A DNA stretch of 64,000 nt from Sphingomonas aurea (lineage in GTDB: Bacteria > Pseudomonadota > Alphaproteobacteria > Sphingomonadales > Sphingomonadaceae), in the NCBI RefSeq assembly GCF_030678875.1, contig NZ_JAUUDS010000001.1, positions 372,001-436,000 on the forward strand, read 5' to 3'. A program made the translations under genes and the position numbers. The notes beneath the pieces were generated by a model, which saw only the letters and a program-made list of their open reading frames with translations, made no database searches and was not told where the DNA came from. Shown here in pieces: positions 53,296 through 61,294 of the stretch. Positions within the stretch are counted from its first letter, which is position 1; each line of letters begins with the position of its first letter.

Positions 53296-54933
53296 ATGGC
53301 TGACGCCCTCGATCTCGGTACCCCGCCCGCCCCGGCCGCGGAGGCCTACCGCGTCCTCGCCCGCAAGTACCGGCCCCAGACCTTCAAGGCGCTGATCGGC
53401 CAGGAGCCGATGGTCCGCACCTTGGGCAACGCGATCGCCCGCGACCGGCTGGCCCATGCCTTCCTGATGACCGGCGTCCGTGGTGTCGGAAAGACCTCGA
53501 CCGCGCGCCTGATCGCCAAGGCGCTAAACTGCATCGGCCCGGACGGCAACGGCGGCCCGACCATCGAGCCCTGCGGTGTCTGCGAGCCCTGTCGCGCGAT
53601 CGCCGAGGGCCGGCACATCGACGTGATCGAGATGGACGCGGCCAGCCACACCGGCGTCGACGACGTGCGCGAGATCATCGATGCGTCGCGCTACGCCGCT
53701 GTCTCCGCCCGCTTCAAGATCTACATCGTGGACGAGGTCCACATGCTCTCCAAGAACGCCTTCAACGCGCTGTTGAAGACGCTGGAGGAGCCGCCCGCCC
53801 ACGTCAAATTCCTGTTCGCCACGACCGAGGTGAACAAGGTGCCGATCACCGTCCTGTCGCGGTGCCAGCGGTTCGACCTGCGCCGCATTCCCGCCGATCG
53901 GCTGGCGGCGCATTTCGCCGAGGTATGTGAGAAGGAGGGGGTGACCGCCGAGTCCGAGGCGCTGGCCCTGATCGCACGCGCCGCGGAAGGGTCTGCGCGC
54001 GACGGTCTGTCGATCCTCGACCAGGCGATCGCCCATGCCGGGCTGGATGGCGGCGGGGTGACGGCGGCGGCCGTGCGCCAGATGCTCGGCCTGTCCGATC
54101 GCGGCGCGGTGCGCGACCTGTTCGGCATGCTGCTGGCCGGCGACGCGATGGCGGCGCTCGATTCGCTGCGACGGCAGTACGACTATGGCGTCGATCCGGT
54201 CGCGGTGCTTCGCGCGTTGCTGGAGACGGTGCACGGCATCACCCTGACCAAGGTCGGGGCGGCCGAGGACCTGGCCCAGCCGGCCGAGGAGCGGGCAGCG
54301 CGCAGCGACTGGGCGGCGCGGCTGTCCTACCCCGTCCTCCACCGGCTGTGGCAGCTGGTGCTGAAGGGGCATGACGAGGTCGCGCAGGCGGCGCTGCCGA
54401 TCGAGGCGGCGGAGATGGCGCTGCTCCGCATCCTTCACGCCTCGCAACTGCCCGATCCGGGCGAGCTGGCGCGGCGGCTGGCCGAGGGGACGCCGGTCGC
54501 CGCTGCGCCTGCGGCAGTCGCTACGAGTGCGCCCGCACCCGCACCGGCGCCCGTCGCCGACCTGATGCCCGCCAGTTTCGAGGCGCTCGTCGCGATGCTG
54601 GAGAGCAATCAGAAACAGGCATTGGCCGCGCGGCTGCATCACAGCGCCCGCGTCGTCCGCTACGCCGCGCCCGAACTGGTGCTGAGCGGCAGCCGACCGC
54701 TGACTACCGATCTGGTCGCCGAACTGACACAGGCGCTGAAGGCGCTGACAAAGGCGCAGTGGCGCATTACGTTCGAGGATGTCGCCGGCACGCCCTCGCT
54801 CAAGGAGCAGGACGATGCGTCGGCAGAGGCGCGGCGGCAGGAGGCGTGGAACTCGCCCCTGGTCCGCGCCGCCCGTGATGCCTTTCCCGAGGCCGAACTG
54901 GTCGAATGGCCAGGCAAGAGGAGCAACGCATGA
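53296..54933 (+). CDS. dnaX: DNA polymerase III subunit tau
   Basis: A 545-residue clamp-loader ATPase. EAYRVLARKYRPQTFKALIG opens the AAA+ domain; Walker A is GVRGVGKT (residues 60-67), and four zinc cysteines lie at 79, 93, 96 and 99. DEVHMLSKNAFNALLKTLEE is Walker B and sensor region, LSRCQRFDLRRI the arginine-finger region. An Ala/Pro linker (about 400-420) leads to the tau C-terminus that binds the polymerase. I see no A-rich slippery site for a gamma form. ATG 53296 is chosen because the homologous N-terminus begins there. Confidence 0.95.
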   Translation: MADALDLGTPPAPAAEAYRVLARKYRPQTFKALIGQEPMVRTLGNAIARDRLAHAFLMTGVRGVGKTSTARLIAKALNCIGPDGNGGPTIEPCGVCEPCRAIAEGRHIDVIEMDAASHTGVDDVREIIDASRYAAVSARFKIYIVDEVHMLSKNAFNALLKTLEEPPAHVKFLFATTEVNKVPITVLSRCQRFDLRRIPADRLAAHFAEVCEKEGVTAESEALALIARAAEGSARDGLSILDQAIAHAGLDGGGVTAAAVRQMLGLSDRGAVRDLFGMLLAGDAMAALDSLRRQYDYGVDPVAVLRALLETVHGITLTKVGAAEDLAQPAEERAARSDWAARLSYPVLHRLWQLVLKGHDEVAQAALPIEAAEMALLRILHASQLPDPGELARRLAEGTPVAAAPAAVATSAPAPAPAPVADLMPASFEALVAMLESNQKQALAARLHHSARVVRYAAPELVLSGSRPLTTDLVAELTQALKALTKAQWRITFEDVAGTPSLKEQDDASAEARRQEAWNSPLVRAARDAFPEAELVEWPGKRSNA

Positions 54934-55253
54934 ACAATATCGACGAGATCCTGGCGATGGCCCAGAACGTCCAGAACGAGCTGCAGAAGGCGCAGGCCAA
55001 TCTCGACACGATCGAGGTCGAGGGCGTGTCCGGCGGTGGCCTCGTCAAGGTCAAGGCATCGGCGAAGGGTCGGATCATCGGCATCGCCATCGACGATTCG
55101 CTGCTGCAGGTGTCCGAGAAGCAGATGCTGGAGGATCTGCTCGCCGCCGCCTTCAACGACGCACGGACACGCGCCGACGCGGTGTCGGGCACCGAGATGT
55201 CGAAGATGACGAGCGGCCTGCCGCTGCCGCCCGGCTTCAAGCTGCCGTTCTGA
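54930..55253 (+). CDS. Nucleoid-associated protein YbaB/EbfC
   Basis: A 107-residue DNA-binding protein. MNNIDEILAMAQNVQNELQK is the dimerising helix, the core GGGLVKVKASAKGRIIGIAI is diagnostic, and SGLPLPPGFKLPF is the typical tail. Its ATG overlaps the dnaX stop (ATGA), the standard dnaX-ybaB arrangement. The start at 54906 is too far upstream for the family. Confidence 0.95.
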   Translation: MNNIDEILAMAQNVQNELQKAQANLDTIEVEGVSGGGLVKVKASAKGRIIGIAIDDSLLQVSEKQMLEDLLAAAFNDARTRADAVSGTEMSKMTSGLPLPPGFKLPF

Positions 55254-55329
55254 CCCCTACCGTTTCGGGCCAGGAACAAATTTCCCGGCATCGGCGTTGC
55301 GCCGTTTATACAGGAGAGGGAGTATCGCC

Positions 55330-55575
55330 ATGGTCGAAGAACGTGTGACCACCACGGACGGCCATCCGCAGACCACAATCATCGAGCGCCGCGGCGGTAG
55401 CGGCGGTGTGCTGATCGCGATCGTGTTGCTGATCGCGGTCGTCATCGGCGGCCTCTATCTGTTCGGCCGTCAGGGCGCGCAGAACCAGAAGGACGCCGCG
55501 ATCACCTCCGCTGCCAAGAGCGTCGGCGGGGCCGCCGACAAGGTCGGCGACGCGGTCGGCGGGAACGGCAAGTAG
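55330..55575 (+). CDS. Small single-pass membrane protein
   Basis: An 81-residue protein. A polar N-terminus (MVEERVTTTDGHPQTTIIER) is followed by RRGGSGG, one helix (VLIAIVLLIAVVIGGLYLF), then an Ala/Lys/Gly-rich tail (AAKSVGGAADKVGDAVGG) with amphipathic character. GAGAGGGAG precedes the ATG. Similar small proteins occur in other sphingomonads, but no function is known. Confidence 0.75.
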   Translation: MVEERVTTTDGHPQTTIIERRGGSGGVLIAIVLLIAVVIGGLYLFGRQGAQNQKDAAITSAAKSVGGAADKVGDAVGGNGK

Positions 55576-55632
55576 GCGTGATGTAGCGTAGGCGTTTGGC
55601 CGGCCCGTGTCGCAATGCGACCGGGCCGGTCG

Positions 55633-56271
55633 CTATCGCTCGGCGGGGACGACGGGCCGGCCGCCCGGCGTCGCCGACAGATCGATGACGCACATGGTGG
55701 TGCGCCCGGCGTGCGGCCCGCACCAGATCCCGGCATAGCGGTAGAAGCCGGTCATCAGCAGCTTGCGATGCCCGCGCCCGACGACGCCGTCGTCGACCAT
55801 CCACTGCCGCACCACCGCCTCCGGGCTGCGCATGCCGTAGCTGATCGCCTCGACGACGTAGATGTCCCCGCCGCGGCTGCGCACCCGCGCGCCGGGCGAC
55901 GAGCCGGCGCTGCTGACATGACCGATGCTGCCCGCCCGCCCCTGTGCCTCGGCATGGTCGCGGGCGGCCGCGGTCAGGATCGGATCGCTCTCCAGCGCCG
56001 GCAGTGGTCGGGCCGCGGCGAGCACCCGCGCCGCTTCCTCGACCGCGCGTGTGCCTTCGTAGGTGGCATGCTCGGTGCCGTCGCGCTCGACATAGGCGTT
56101 GTTCTGATACCCATCCGCCGCGCGGCGCAGGAAATCGGCATAGCCGCCGGGGTTCTGCCGCACCGCATTGAGCACGGAGAGCACCGCAGCCTCGTCGAGC
56201 GCGCGCCCACCGCCCGCCAGCGCGGGTGCGGCGAGCAGGGTCAGCGCCAGCCCCGGCCTCAGCGCAGGCAC
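55633..56271 (-). CDS. CAP (SCP/PR-1-like) domain secreted protein
   Basis: A 212-residue protein with a signal peptide (MPALRPGLALTLLAAPALAG). The CAP domain runs from LDEAAVLSVLNAVRQNPGGY through TAAARDHAEAQGRAGSIGHV and VRQWMVDDGVVGRGHRKLLM to TGFYRYAGIWCGPH. The histidines and glutamate of the CAP cavity are partly kept (RDHAEAQG, GRGHRK). Substrate or ligand unknown. It overlaps the end of mtgA by 13 bp and is the last gene of a minus-strand cluster. Confidence 0.85.
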   Translation of the reverse strand: MPALRPGLALTLLAAPALAGGGRALDEAAVLSVLNAVRQNPGGYADFLRRAADGYQNNAYVERDGTEHATYEGTRAVEEAARVLAAARPLPALESDPILTAAARDHAEAQGRAGSIGHVSSAGSSPGARVRSRGGDIYVVEAISYGMRSPEAVVRQWMVDDGVVGRGHRKLLMTGFYRYAGIWCGPHAGRTTMCVIDLSATPGGRPVVPAER

Positions 56272-56930
56272 GAGTCCAGCCCCGCCCGCCGGACCACGCC
56301 GACATAGCGGCTGAGCACATTGCCGTGCCGCCGCACGAAGCCGCGTGGATCGATCGCGGCGCGCTTCTTGGGCAGCGGCAGCACCGCCGCGATCCGTGCC
56401 GCCTCGGTCGGCGAGAGCCTGGACGCGTCATGCCCGAAATAGCGCATCGCCCCGGCATTGGCGCCGTAGGTGCCGATCCCCGTTTCGGCGATATTCAGAT
56501 AGACCTCCATGATCCGCCGCTTGCCCCACAGCGCCTCGATCAGGACGGTGAAATACGCTTCGAACGCCTTGCGCAGATAGCCGCCGCCCTGGAACAGGAA
56601 GGCGTTCTTCGCGGTCTGCTGGCTGATCGTCGATCCGCCGCGGATGCGGCCGCCCTGCGCGTTGCGCCACGCCGCACTGGCGATCGCGCCCATGTCGAAG
56701 CCCGAATGGCTGCAGAAATGCGAGTCCTCGCCGGCGATCGCGGCGCGGGCCATGTCGGGGTCCATCGCCGACAGGGGCATCCAGTCCTTGGTCACGCTGC
56801 GCCCGCCGATCACATCGCCCAGCATGGTGAAGGTGAAGGGCGGCGGCACGAACCGGTAGATGCCGACCCACAGCACCGAGATGCCGACGAACACCAGGAG
56901 GGCCTTGAACAGCCAGCGAAGCATGAACAT
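56259..56930 (-). CDS. mtgA: Monofunctional peptidoglycan glycosyltransferase MtgA
   Basis: A 223-residue GT51 enzyme that polymerises lipid II into glycan strands. One N-terminal anchor (WLFKALLVFVGISVLWVGIY) is followed by the active-site Glu68 in IAGEDSHFCSHSGFD. The conserved RGGSTISQQTAKNAFLF and KRRIMEVYLNIAETG motifs follow. There is no transpeptidase domain. The start is ATG 56930 or 56924. It lies 11 bp after the amine oxidase stop. Confidence 0.95.
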   Translation of the reverse strand: MFMLRWLFKALLVFVGISVLWVGIYRFVPPPFTFTMLGDVIGGRSVTKDWMPLSAMDPDMARAAIAGEDSHFCSHSGFDMGAIASAAWRNAQGGRIRGGSTISQQTAKNAFLFQGGGYLRKAFEAYFTVLIEALWGKRRIMEVYLNIAETGIGTYGANAGAMRYFGHDASRLSPTEAARIAAVLPLPKKRAAIDPRGFVRRHGNVLSRYVGVVRRAGLDSCLR

Positions 56931-56941
56931 CGCCGCCGTTC

Positions 56942-58168
56942 CTACAGGCTGGACCGGCGGAGCGCCAGAACCGCGCGCGCGGCGGCGAGACCGGTCTCGT
57001 AGGCGCCGTGGGCGGTGGAGAAGTCGTGGTGGTGGCACGCCTCGCCCGCGAAGAAGACGCGGTCGTCGACGGGCTCGGCCAGCACCCGGCGCTGCCCGGC
57101 CTGACCGACAGCCGCGTGGCTGTAGCTGCCGCCGATCCACGCCTGCTGCCGCCAGCGCGTGACGGCGAGCGGATTCAGGCGTCGACGCCAGTCGCTGCCG
57201 AGCAGCGCGACCAGCTCGTCGATCGCGAAGGCAGCGGCGTCGGCGCCCTCCAGCGCCTCGGCACAGCTGCCGCCGAAGAAGCTCTCGATCACCGGTCGGC
57301 CGAACGGTGACAGCCGGTGGCTGGCGGTGCAGGCGCTGCGTGGGTTGCCGGTCAGATGCGCGTTTCCCGGCCAGATCGGGCGGTCGACCGACAGGAAGAC
57401 CTTGTCTGCCAGCCCGAGCGGCAGCGCGGTGGCGGCGGCGTGTTTGGTAGCCAGGGCGGGCGTGAAGCGGAGCGCCTCCGAAGCGAGCACGGTCGTCGGC
57501 ACGCAGATTATCACCCGCTCCGCCGCGATCGTGCCCGCCGGGGTATCCAGTATCAGCGTGCGGCCGCGATGGTCGATCCGGGTGACGGGCGTCGACAGGC
57601 GCACGGTCAGTCCGGCCGCATGCTCGACGATCAGCGACCCGTAACCGGACGGCAGCGCCCAATTGTCGTCGGTGGCCGCATCCTCGTAAGCCGCCCAGTC
57701 GTGCAGCGACACCGCCGACAGCGGCGCACCGTTGGCGAAGCCGGAAATGGCGTCGATCTGCGGCCGCGCGGGATCGTCCTCGGCGATGAAGTCCGACAAT
57801 GGGCGATCCGGACCAGCGAGCGCGGCGTGCGCCGCCTGCTCCCACCGGGTCCACGCCTTGCCGAAGGCACGCTGATCCGCCGGCGGATAGCCCAGGTCGC
57901 GCCATTGGACGCCCCAGTTCGGCGACGATCGATCGATCGTCAGACCTCGCGATTCCGCGATTTGCGTCCACGGATTGCGGCGCGCGGAGTGGAGCCAGCC
58001 GCAGCCCAGATCGACCGTTCCCGCGGCAACCCCGAGCGTTATGGAGTGTGCCCGCCCGCCGAGCCGGTCGCTCGCCTCGACGAGGAGCACGTCCTCGCCC
58101 GCATCGTGCAGGTGCCGGGCCGCGGCGATGCCGGCCGCGCCGCCGCCGATCACGACGGTGGCGGGCAT
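56942..58168 (-). CDS. Flavin-containing amine oxidoreductase
   Basis: A 408-residue FAD enzyme. The dinucleotide site is VVIGGGAAGIAAARHLHDAG, followed by DVLLVEASDRLGGRAHS, and the C-terminal FAD motif is VFFAGEACHHHDFSTAHGAY, typical of the MAO/polyamine oxidase family. No signal peptide is visible. Substrate unknown; the polyamine genes in this window make a polyamine possible, but that is speculation. It sits between rpoH and mtgA on the same strand. Confidence 0.86.
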   Translation of the reverse strand: MPATVVIGGGAAGIAAARHLHDAGEDVLLVEASDRLGGRAHSITLGVAAGTVDLGCGWLHSARRNPWTQIAESRGLTIDRSSPNWGVQWRDLGYPPADQRAFGKAWTRWEQAAHAALAGPDRPLSDFIAEDDPARPQIDAISGFANGAPLSAVSLHDWAAYEDAATDDNWALPSGYGSLIVEHAAGLTVRLSTPVTRIDHRGRTLILDTPAGTIAAERVIICVPTTVLASEALRFTPALATKHAAATALPLGLADKVFLSVDRPIWPGNAHLTGNPRSACTASHRLSPFGRPVIESFFGGSCAEALEGADAAAFAIDELVALLGSDWRRRLNPLAVTRWRQQAWIGGSYSHAAVGQAGQRRVLAEPVDDRVFFAGEACHHHDFSTAHGAYETGLAAARAVLALRRSSL

Positions 58169-58172
58169 GCGC

Positions 58173-59078
58173 TCAGGCCGCGGTCAGCAGCCGCTTGTCA
58201 CCGGCCAGGCGCATCATCGCCTTTTGCAGCTTCTCGAACGCGCGCACCTCGATCTGGCGGACACGCTCGCGGCTGACACCATAGACCTGGCTCAGTTCCT
58301 CGAGCGTCTTGGGATCGTCGGTCAGGCGCCGCTCGGTCAGGATGTGCTTCTCGCGATCGTTCAGGTCGTCCATCGCTGATACCAGCATATCGTGGCGGAC
58401 GTCCGCCTCCTGCTGGTCGGCGACGATCGTATCCTGCAACGGCGCATCGTCGGCCAGCCAGTCCTGCCACTGACCCTCGCCATCCTCGCGCATCGGCACG
58501 TTCAGGCTGGTGTCGCCACCCATCGCCATGCGGCGGTTCATCGAGACGACGTCGTTCTCGGTTACGCCCAGATCGGTCGCGATCTTGGTCACGTCCTCGG
58601 GGCGAAGGTCGCCGTCCTCGAACGCGTCGAGCTTGGACTTCATCCGGCGCAGGTTGAAGAACAGCTTCTTCTGCGCCGCGGTCGTGCCCATCTTCACCAG
58701 GCTCCACGACCGCAGGATATATTCCTGGATCGAGGCGCGGATCCACCACATCGCATAGGTGGCGAGGCGGAAGCCGCGATCGGGCTCGAACTTCTTCACG
58801 CCCTGCATCAGCCCGATATTGCCCTCGGAAATCAGCTCCGACGTGGGCAGGCCGTAGCCGCGATATCCCATCGCGATCTTGGCGACGAGGCGCAGGTGGC
58901 TGGTGACCAGCTGCGCCGCCGCCTCGGTATCGCCATGCTCCTGGAAACGCTTGGCGAGCATATATTCCTGCTCGGGCTGAAGCAGCGGAAACTTGCGGAT
59001 TTCCGACAGATAGCGGTTGAGGCTCTGCTCCCCGCCCAGGGCAGGGATCGTCGCCGGGACGTTGCTGCCTTTTGCCAT
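58173..59078 (-). CDS. rpoH: RNA polymerase heat-shock sigma factor RpoH (sigma-32)
   Basis: A 301-residue sigma factor. Region 2 contains LVTSHLRLVAKIAMGYRGYG, SEGNIGLMQGVKKFEPDRGF and RLATYAMWWIRASIQEYILR. The RpoH box follows (AAQKKLFFNLRRMK), and region 4 ends EELSQVYGVSRERVRQIEVR. The ATG at 59078 follows AAAGGGATC. It lies 64 bp downstream of rluD on the same strand. It is the likely user of the heat-shock-like promoter seen at lon. Confidence 0.97.
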   Translation of the reverse strand: MAKGSNVPATIPALGGEQSLNRYLSEIRKFPLLQPEQEYMLAKRFQEHGDTEAAAQLVTSHLRLVAKIAMGYRGYGLPTSELISEGNIGLMQGVKKFEPDRGFRLATYAMWWIRASIQEYILRSWSLVKMGTTAAQKKLFFNLRRMKSKLDAFEDGDLRPEDVTKIATDLGVTENDVVSMNRRMAMGGDTSLNVPMREDGEGQWQDWLADDAPLQDTIVADQQEADVRHDMLVSAMDDLNDREKHILTERRLTDDPKTLEELSQVYGVSRERVRQIEVRAFEKLQKAMMRLAGDKRLLTAA

Positions 59079-59142
59079 GATCGATCCCTTTCCAGTCGGT
59101 AGCGTGCCATTCCGCAGTGCAGCGGCGGACGCGTCCGTGTTT

Positions 59143-60090
59143 CTATACGTGAAGCGTGGTGAACAGTTCCTGCATATCTGCAGGCATGATGCTTTCGAAC
59201 GCCAGAGCATCATGGGTTATCGGATGGATGAACCCCAGTCGCGCGGCGTGCAAGGCCTGTCGGCGGAACCCCAGCGTTTCCAGCGTGCCGCGCACCCGGC
59301 CCGCCGACTTGCCATAGACCGGATCGCCGAGCAGCGCGTGGCCGATCGAGGCCATGTGTACCCGGACCTGATGCGTGCGCCCCGTCTCCAGCCGGCATTC
59401 GACCAGCGCTGCGCCGTCGAGCCGCTGTAGCATGTGCCAGTAGGTGACGGCGCGCTTGCCGCCCGGCACGATTGCCATCTTCTTGCGGTTGTGCGGGCTG
59501 CGCGCGAGCGGTGCGTCGACGCTGCCGCTGGCTGTGCGCGGCACGCCGCCGACGATGGCGCGGTAGCGGCGATCGATGCTGTGATCGGCGAATTGCTTCG
59601 CCAGGCCGACATGGGTCCGATCGGTCTTGGCGGCGAGCATCAGGCCCGATGTGTCCTTGTCGATGCGATGGACGATACCCGGCCGCGCGACGCCGCCGAT
59701 CCCCGACAGCGAGCCGCCGCAATGGTGGAGCAGCGCATTGACCAGCGTGCCGTCGAGATTGCCGGCCGCCGGATGGACGACCAGCCCCGCCGGCTTGTCG
59801 ACGACGATCAGATGCTCGTCCTCGTAAGCGACGACCAGCGGGATGTCCTGGGCCGCATTATGGGCCGGCTCCGGATCGGGAACGGCGACGGCAAAAGTCT
59901 CGCCAACGGTGACCTTTCGCGCCGGATCGCGGGTCAGGATGCCGTCCTGCTCGACGCGACCGCCCGCGATCAGCACCTTCAGCCGCTCTCGCGACAGCGT
60001 CGGCACCGCGTCCGCCAGCGCCCGGTCGAGCCGCCAGCCATCCGCTGTCGGCGCAATCCTTGCCTGGATAATGGAGACCCCCCGGTCCAT
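59143..60090 (-). CDS. rluD: Ribosomal large subunit pseudouridine synthase D
   Basis: A 315-residue enzyme. The S4 RNA-binding domain (RLDRALADAVPTLSRERLKV) is followed by the RluA-family catalytic motif GIVHRIDKDTSGLML with Asp144. The substrate region LETGRTHQVRVHMASIGHAL and ALHAARLGFIHP are conserved. It makes pseudouridines in helix 69 of 23S rRNA. It is immediately upstream of rpoH, as in many alphaproteobacteria, and diverges from the JAMM gene. Confidence 0.94.
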   Translation of the reverse strand: MDRGVSIIQARIAPTADGWRLDRALADAVPTLSRERLKVLIAGGRVEQDGILTRDPARKVTVGETFAVAVPDPEPAHNAAQDIPLVVAYEDEHLIVVDKPAGLVVHPAAGNLDGTLVNALLHHCGGSLSGIGGVARPGIVHRIDKDTSGLMLAAKTDRTHVGLAKQFADHSIDRRYRAIVGGVPRTASGSVDAPLARSPHNRKKMAIVPGGKRAVTYWHMLQRLDGAALVECRLETGRTHQVRVHMASIGHALLGDPVYGKSAGRVRGTLETLGFRRQALHAARLGFIHPITHDALAFESIMPADMQELFTTLHV

Positions 60091-60099
60091 GGTGAAGAG

Positions 60100-60552
60100 A
60101 TGGTGGCGACGGTGACGATGTCAAGCGGACTGGTCGCACGGATCCTGGCTGCGGCGGCGGCCGATCCGATGCGGGAGGTCTGCGGATTGCTGACCGGCGC
60201 GCCGGATAGGGTTTCCGGCATACAGCCTTGTGCGAACGTAGCAGCCGACCCGGCGACGCGGTTCGAGATCGACCCGGCCGCTCTGCTCACCGCGCATCGG
60301 CGGGCAAGGCTGGGCGGCCCGGCGATCATCGGCTGCTATCACTCTCACCCGACCGGCCGGGCGGAGCCGTCGCCGCGCGACGCGGCTGACGCGGCGCCTG
60401 ATGGATCGCTGTGGCTGATCGTCGCGGACGGGCGGATCGGCGCATGGCGGGCGGTGTCGGGCGGCGCACGACATGGCCGGTTCGACCCGGTAACGTTGCG
60501 CTGCGACGCGGGAGAGGCCAGTACGGGGTTGAAGAACGAGGAAAACCGATGA
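60100..60552 (+). CDS. M67 family JAMM metallopeptidase
   Basis: A 150-residue JAB1/MPN domain protein. Glu26 (MREVCGLLTG) and the zinc motif His81-Ser-His83-Pro...Ser91...Asp94 (YHSHPTGRAEPSPRD) are all intact. Bacterial relatives remove C-terminal residues from ubiquitin-like sulfur carriers or act as isopeptidases; no such partner gene is adjacent. The start may be ATG 60100 or ATG 60118. It overlaps chpT by 4 bp, so the two are probably co-expressed. Confidence 0.85.
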   Translation: MVATVTMSSGLVARILAAAAADPMREVCGLLTGAPDRVSGIQPCANVAADPATRFEIDPAALLTAHRRARLGGPAIIGCYHSHPTGRAEPSPRDAADAAPDGSLWLIVADGRIGAWRAVSGGARHGRFDPVTLRCDAGEASTGLKNEENR

Positions 60553-61229
60553 CCATCAGCCCGGTCGATTTCGCCAGCCTGCTCTGCTCGCGCCTCTGCC
60601 ACGACCTGCTCTCGCCGGTCGGAGCGCTCAACAACGGCCTGGAGTTGCTGGCCGACGAGACGGACCCGGACATGCGCCAGCGCTGCATGGACCTGCTGGC
60701 CGAGAGTGCGCGGACCTCTGCCAACAAGCTGAAGTTCTTTCGGCTCGCGTTCGGGGCGGCCGGCAGCTTCGGCGAGATGGTCGATCCGTCGGAGGCGCGG
60801 GCGGCGATCGAGGGGCTGCTGTCCGACGCCCGCCGCACGACGCTCGGCTGGCTGGTGGAGGCGCCGGCGCTGCCCAAGACGGCGGTCAAGGCGCTGCTGA
60901 ACCTGTCGCTGATCGCCAACGAGGCGCTGGTGCGCGGCGGTACGCTGGATGTCGGCGCAGAGCTGGGCGGCGAGCAGCTGGAGATCGTGGTGCGGATCGC
61001 GGGACCGCGCATCACGCTCGACCCGTCTCTTCGCAAGATGCTGGTCGAGGGGCCGGGCACGGAGCCGGTCGGCTCGCGCTCGGCGGCGGCGTTCCTGGTT
61101 CACGCCCTGGTCGCCGAGGCGAATGGCGAGGTGATGGTGTCCGATGCGGCGGACGGCGTGATGATCTTCGGCGCGGTGCTGCGTCCGACCGGAGGTTTTG
61201 CGCAGGCGATTCCGGCGGTTGCGGGGTAA
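60549..61229 (+). CDS. chpT: Histidine phosphotransferase ChpT
   Basis: A 226-residue two-domain phosphotransferase. The DHp-like helical hairpin carries the phospho-histidine His18 in SRLCHDLLSPVGALNNGLEL, and a degenerate ATPase-like domain follows (LLNLSLIANEALVRGG and EGPGTEPVGSRSAAAFLVHA) without ATP-binding motifs. In Caulobacter ChpT relays phosphate from CckA to CtrA and CpdR. The ATG overlaps the JAMM gene stop, and cheA follows 65 bp later. Confidence 0.92.
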   Translation: MTISPVDFASLLCSRLCHDLLSPVGALNNGLELLADETDPDMRQRCMDLLAESARTSANKLKFFRLAFGAAGSFGEMVDPSEARAAIEGLLSDARRTTLGWLVEAPALPKTAVKALLNLSLIANEALVRGGTLDVGAELGGEQLEIVVRIAGPRITLDPSLRKMLVEGPGTEPVGSRSAAAFLVHALVAEANGEVMVSDAADGVMIFGAVLRPTGGFAQAIPAVAG

Positions 61230-61294
61230 AGTCGACCTTAACCCTTGGCGCGGCAAGAACGGCTTCATGGGCGAAGGGAACGCCCCGGAGGCCC

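Noticed and set aside
54400-54933. Programmed frameshift in dnaX producing a gamma subunit
   Set aside because: No A-rich slippery heptamer or following hairpin is visible in this GC-rich linker region; only tau is supported.
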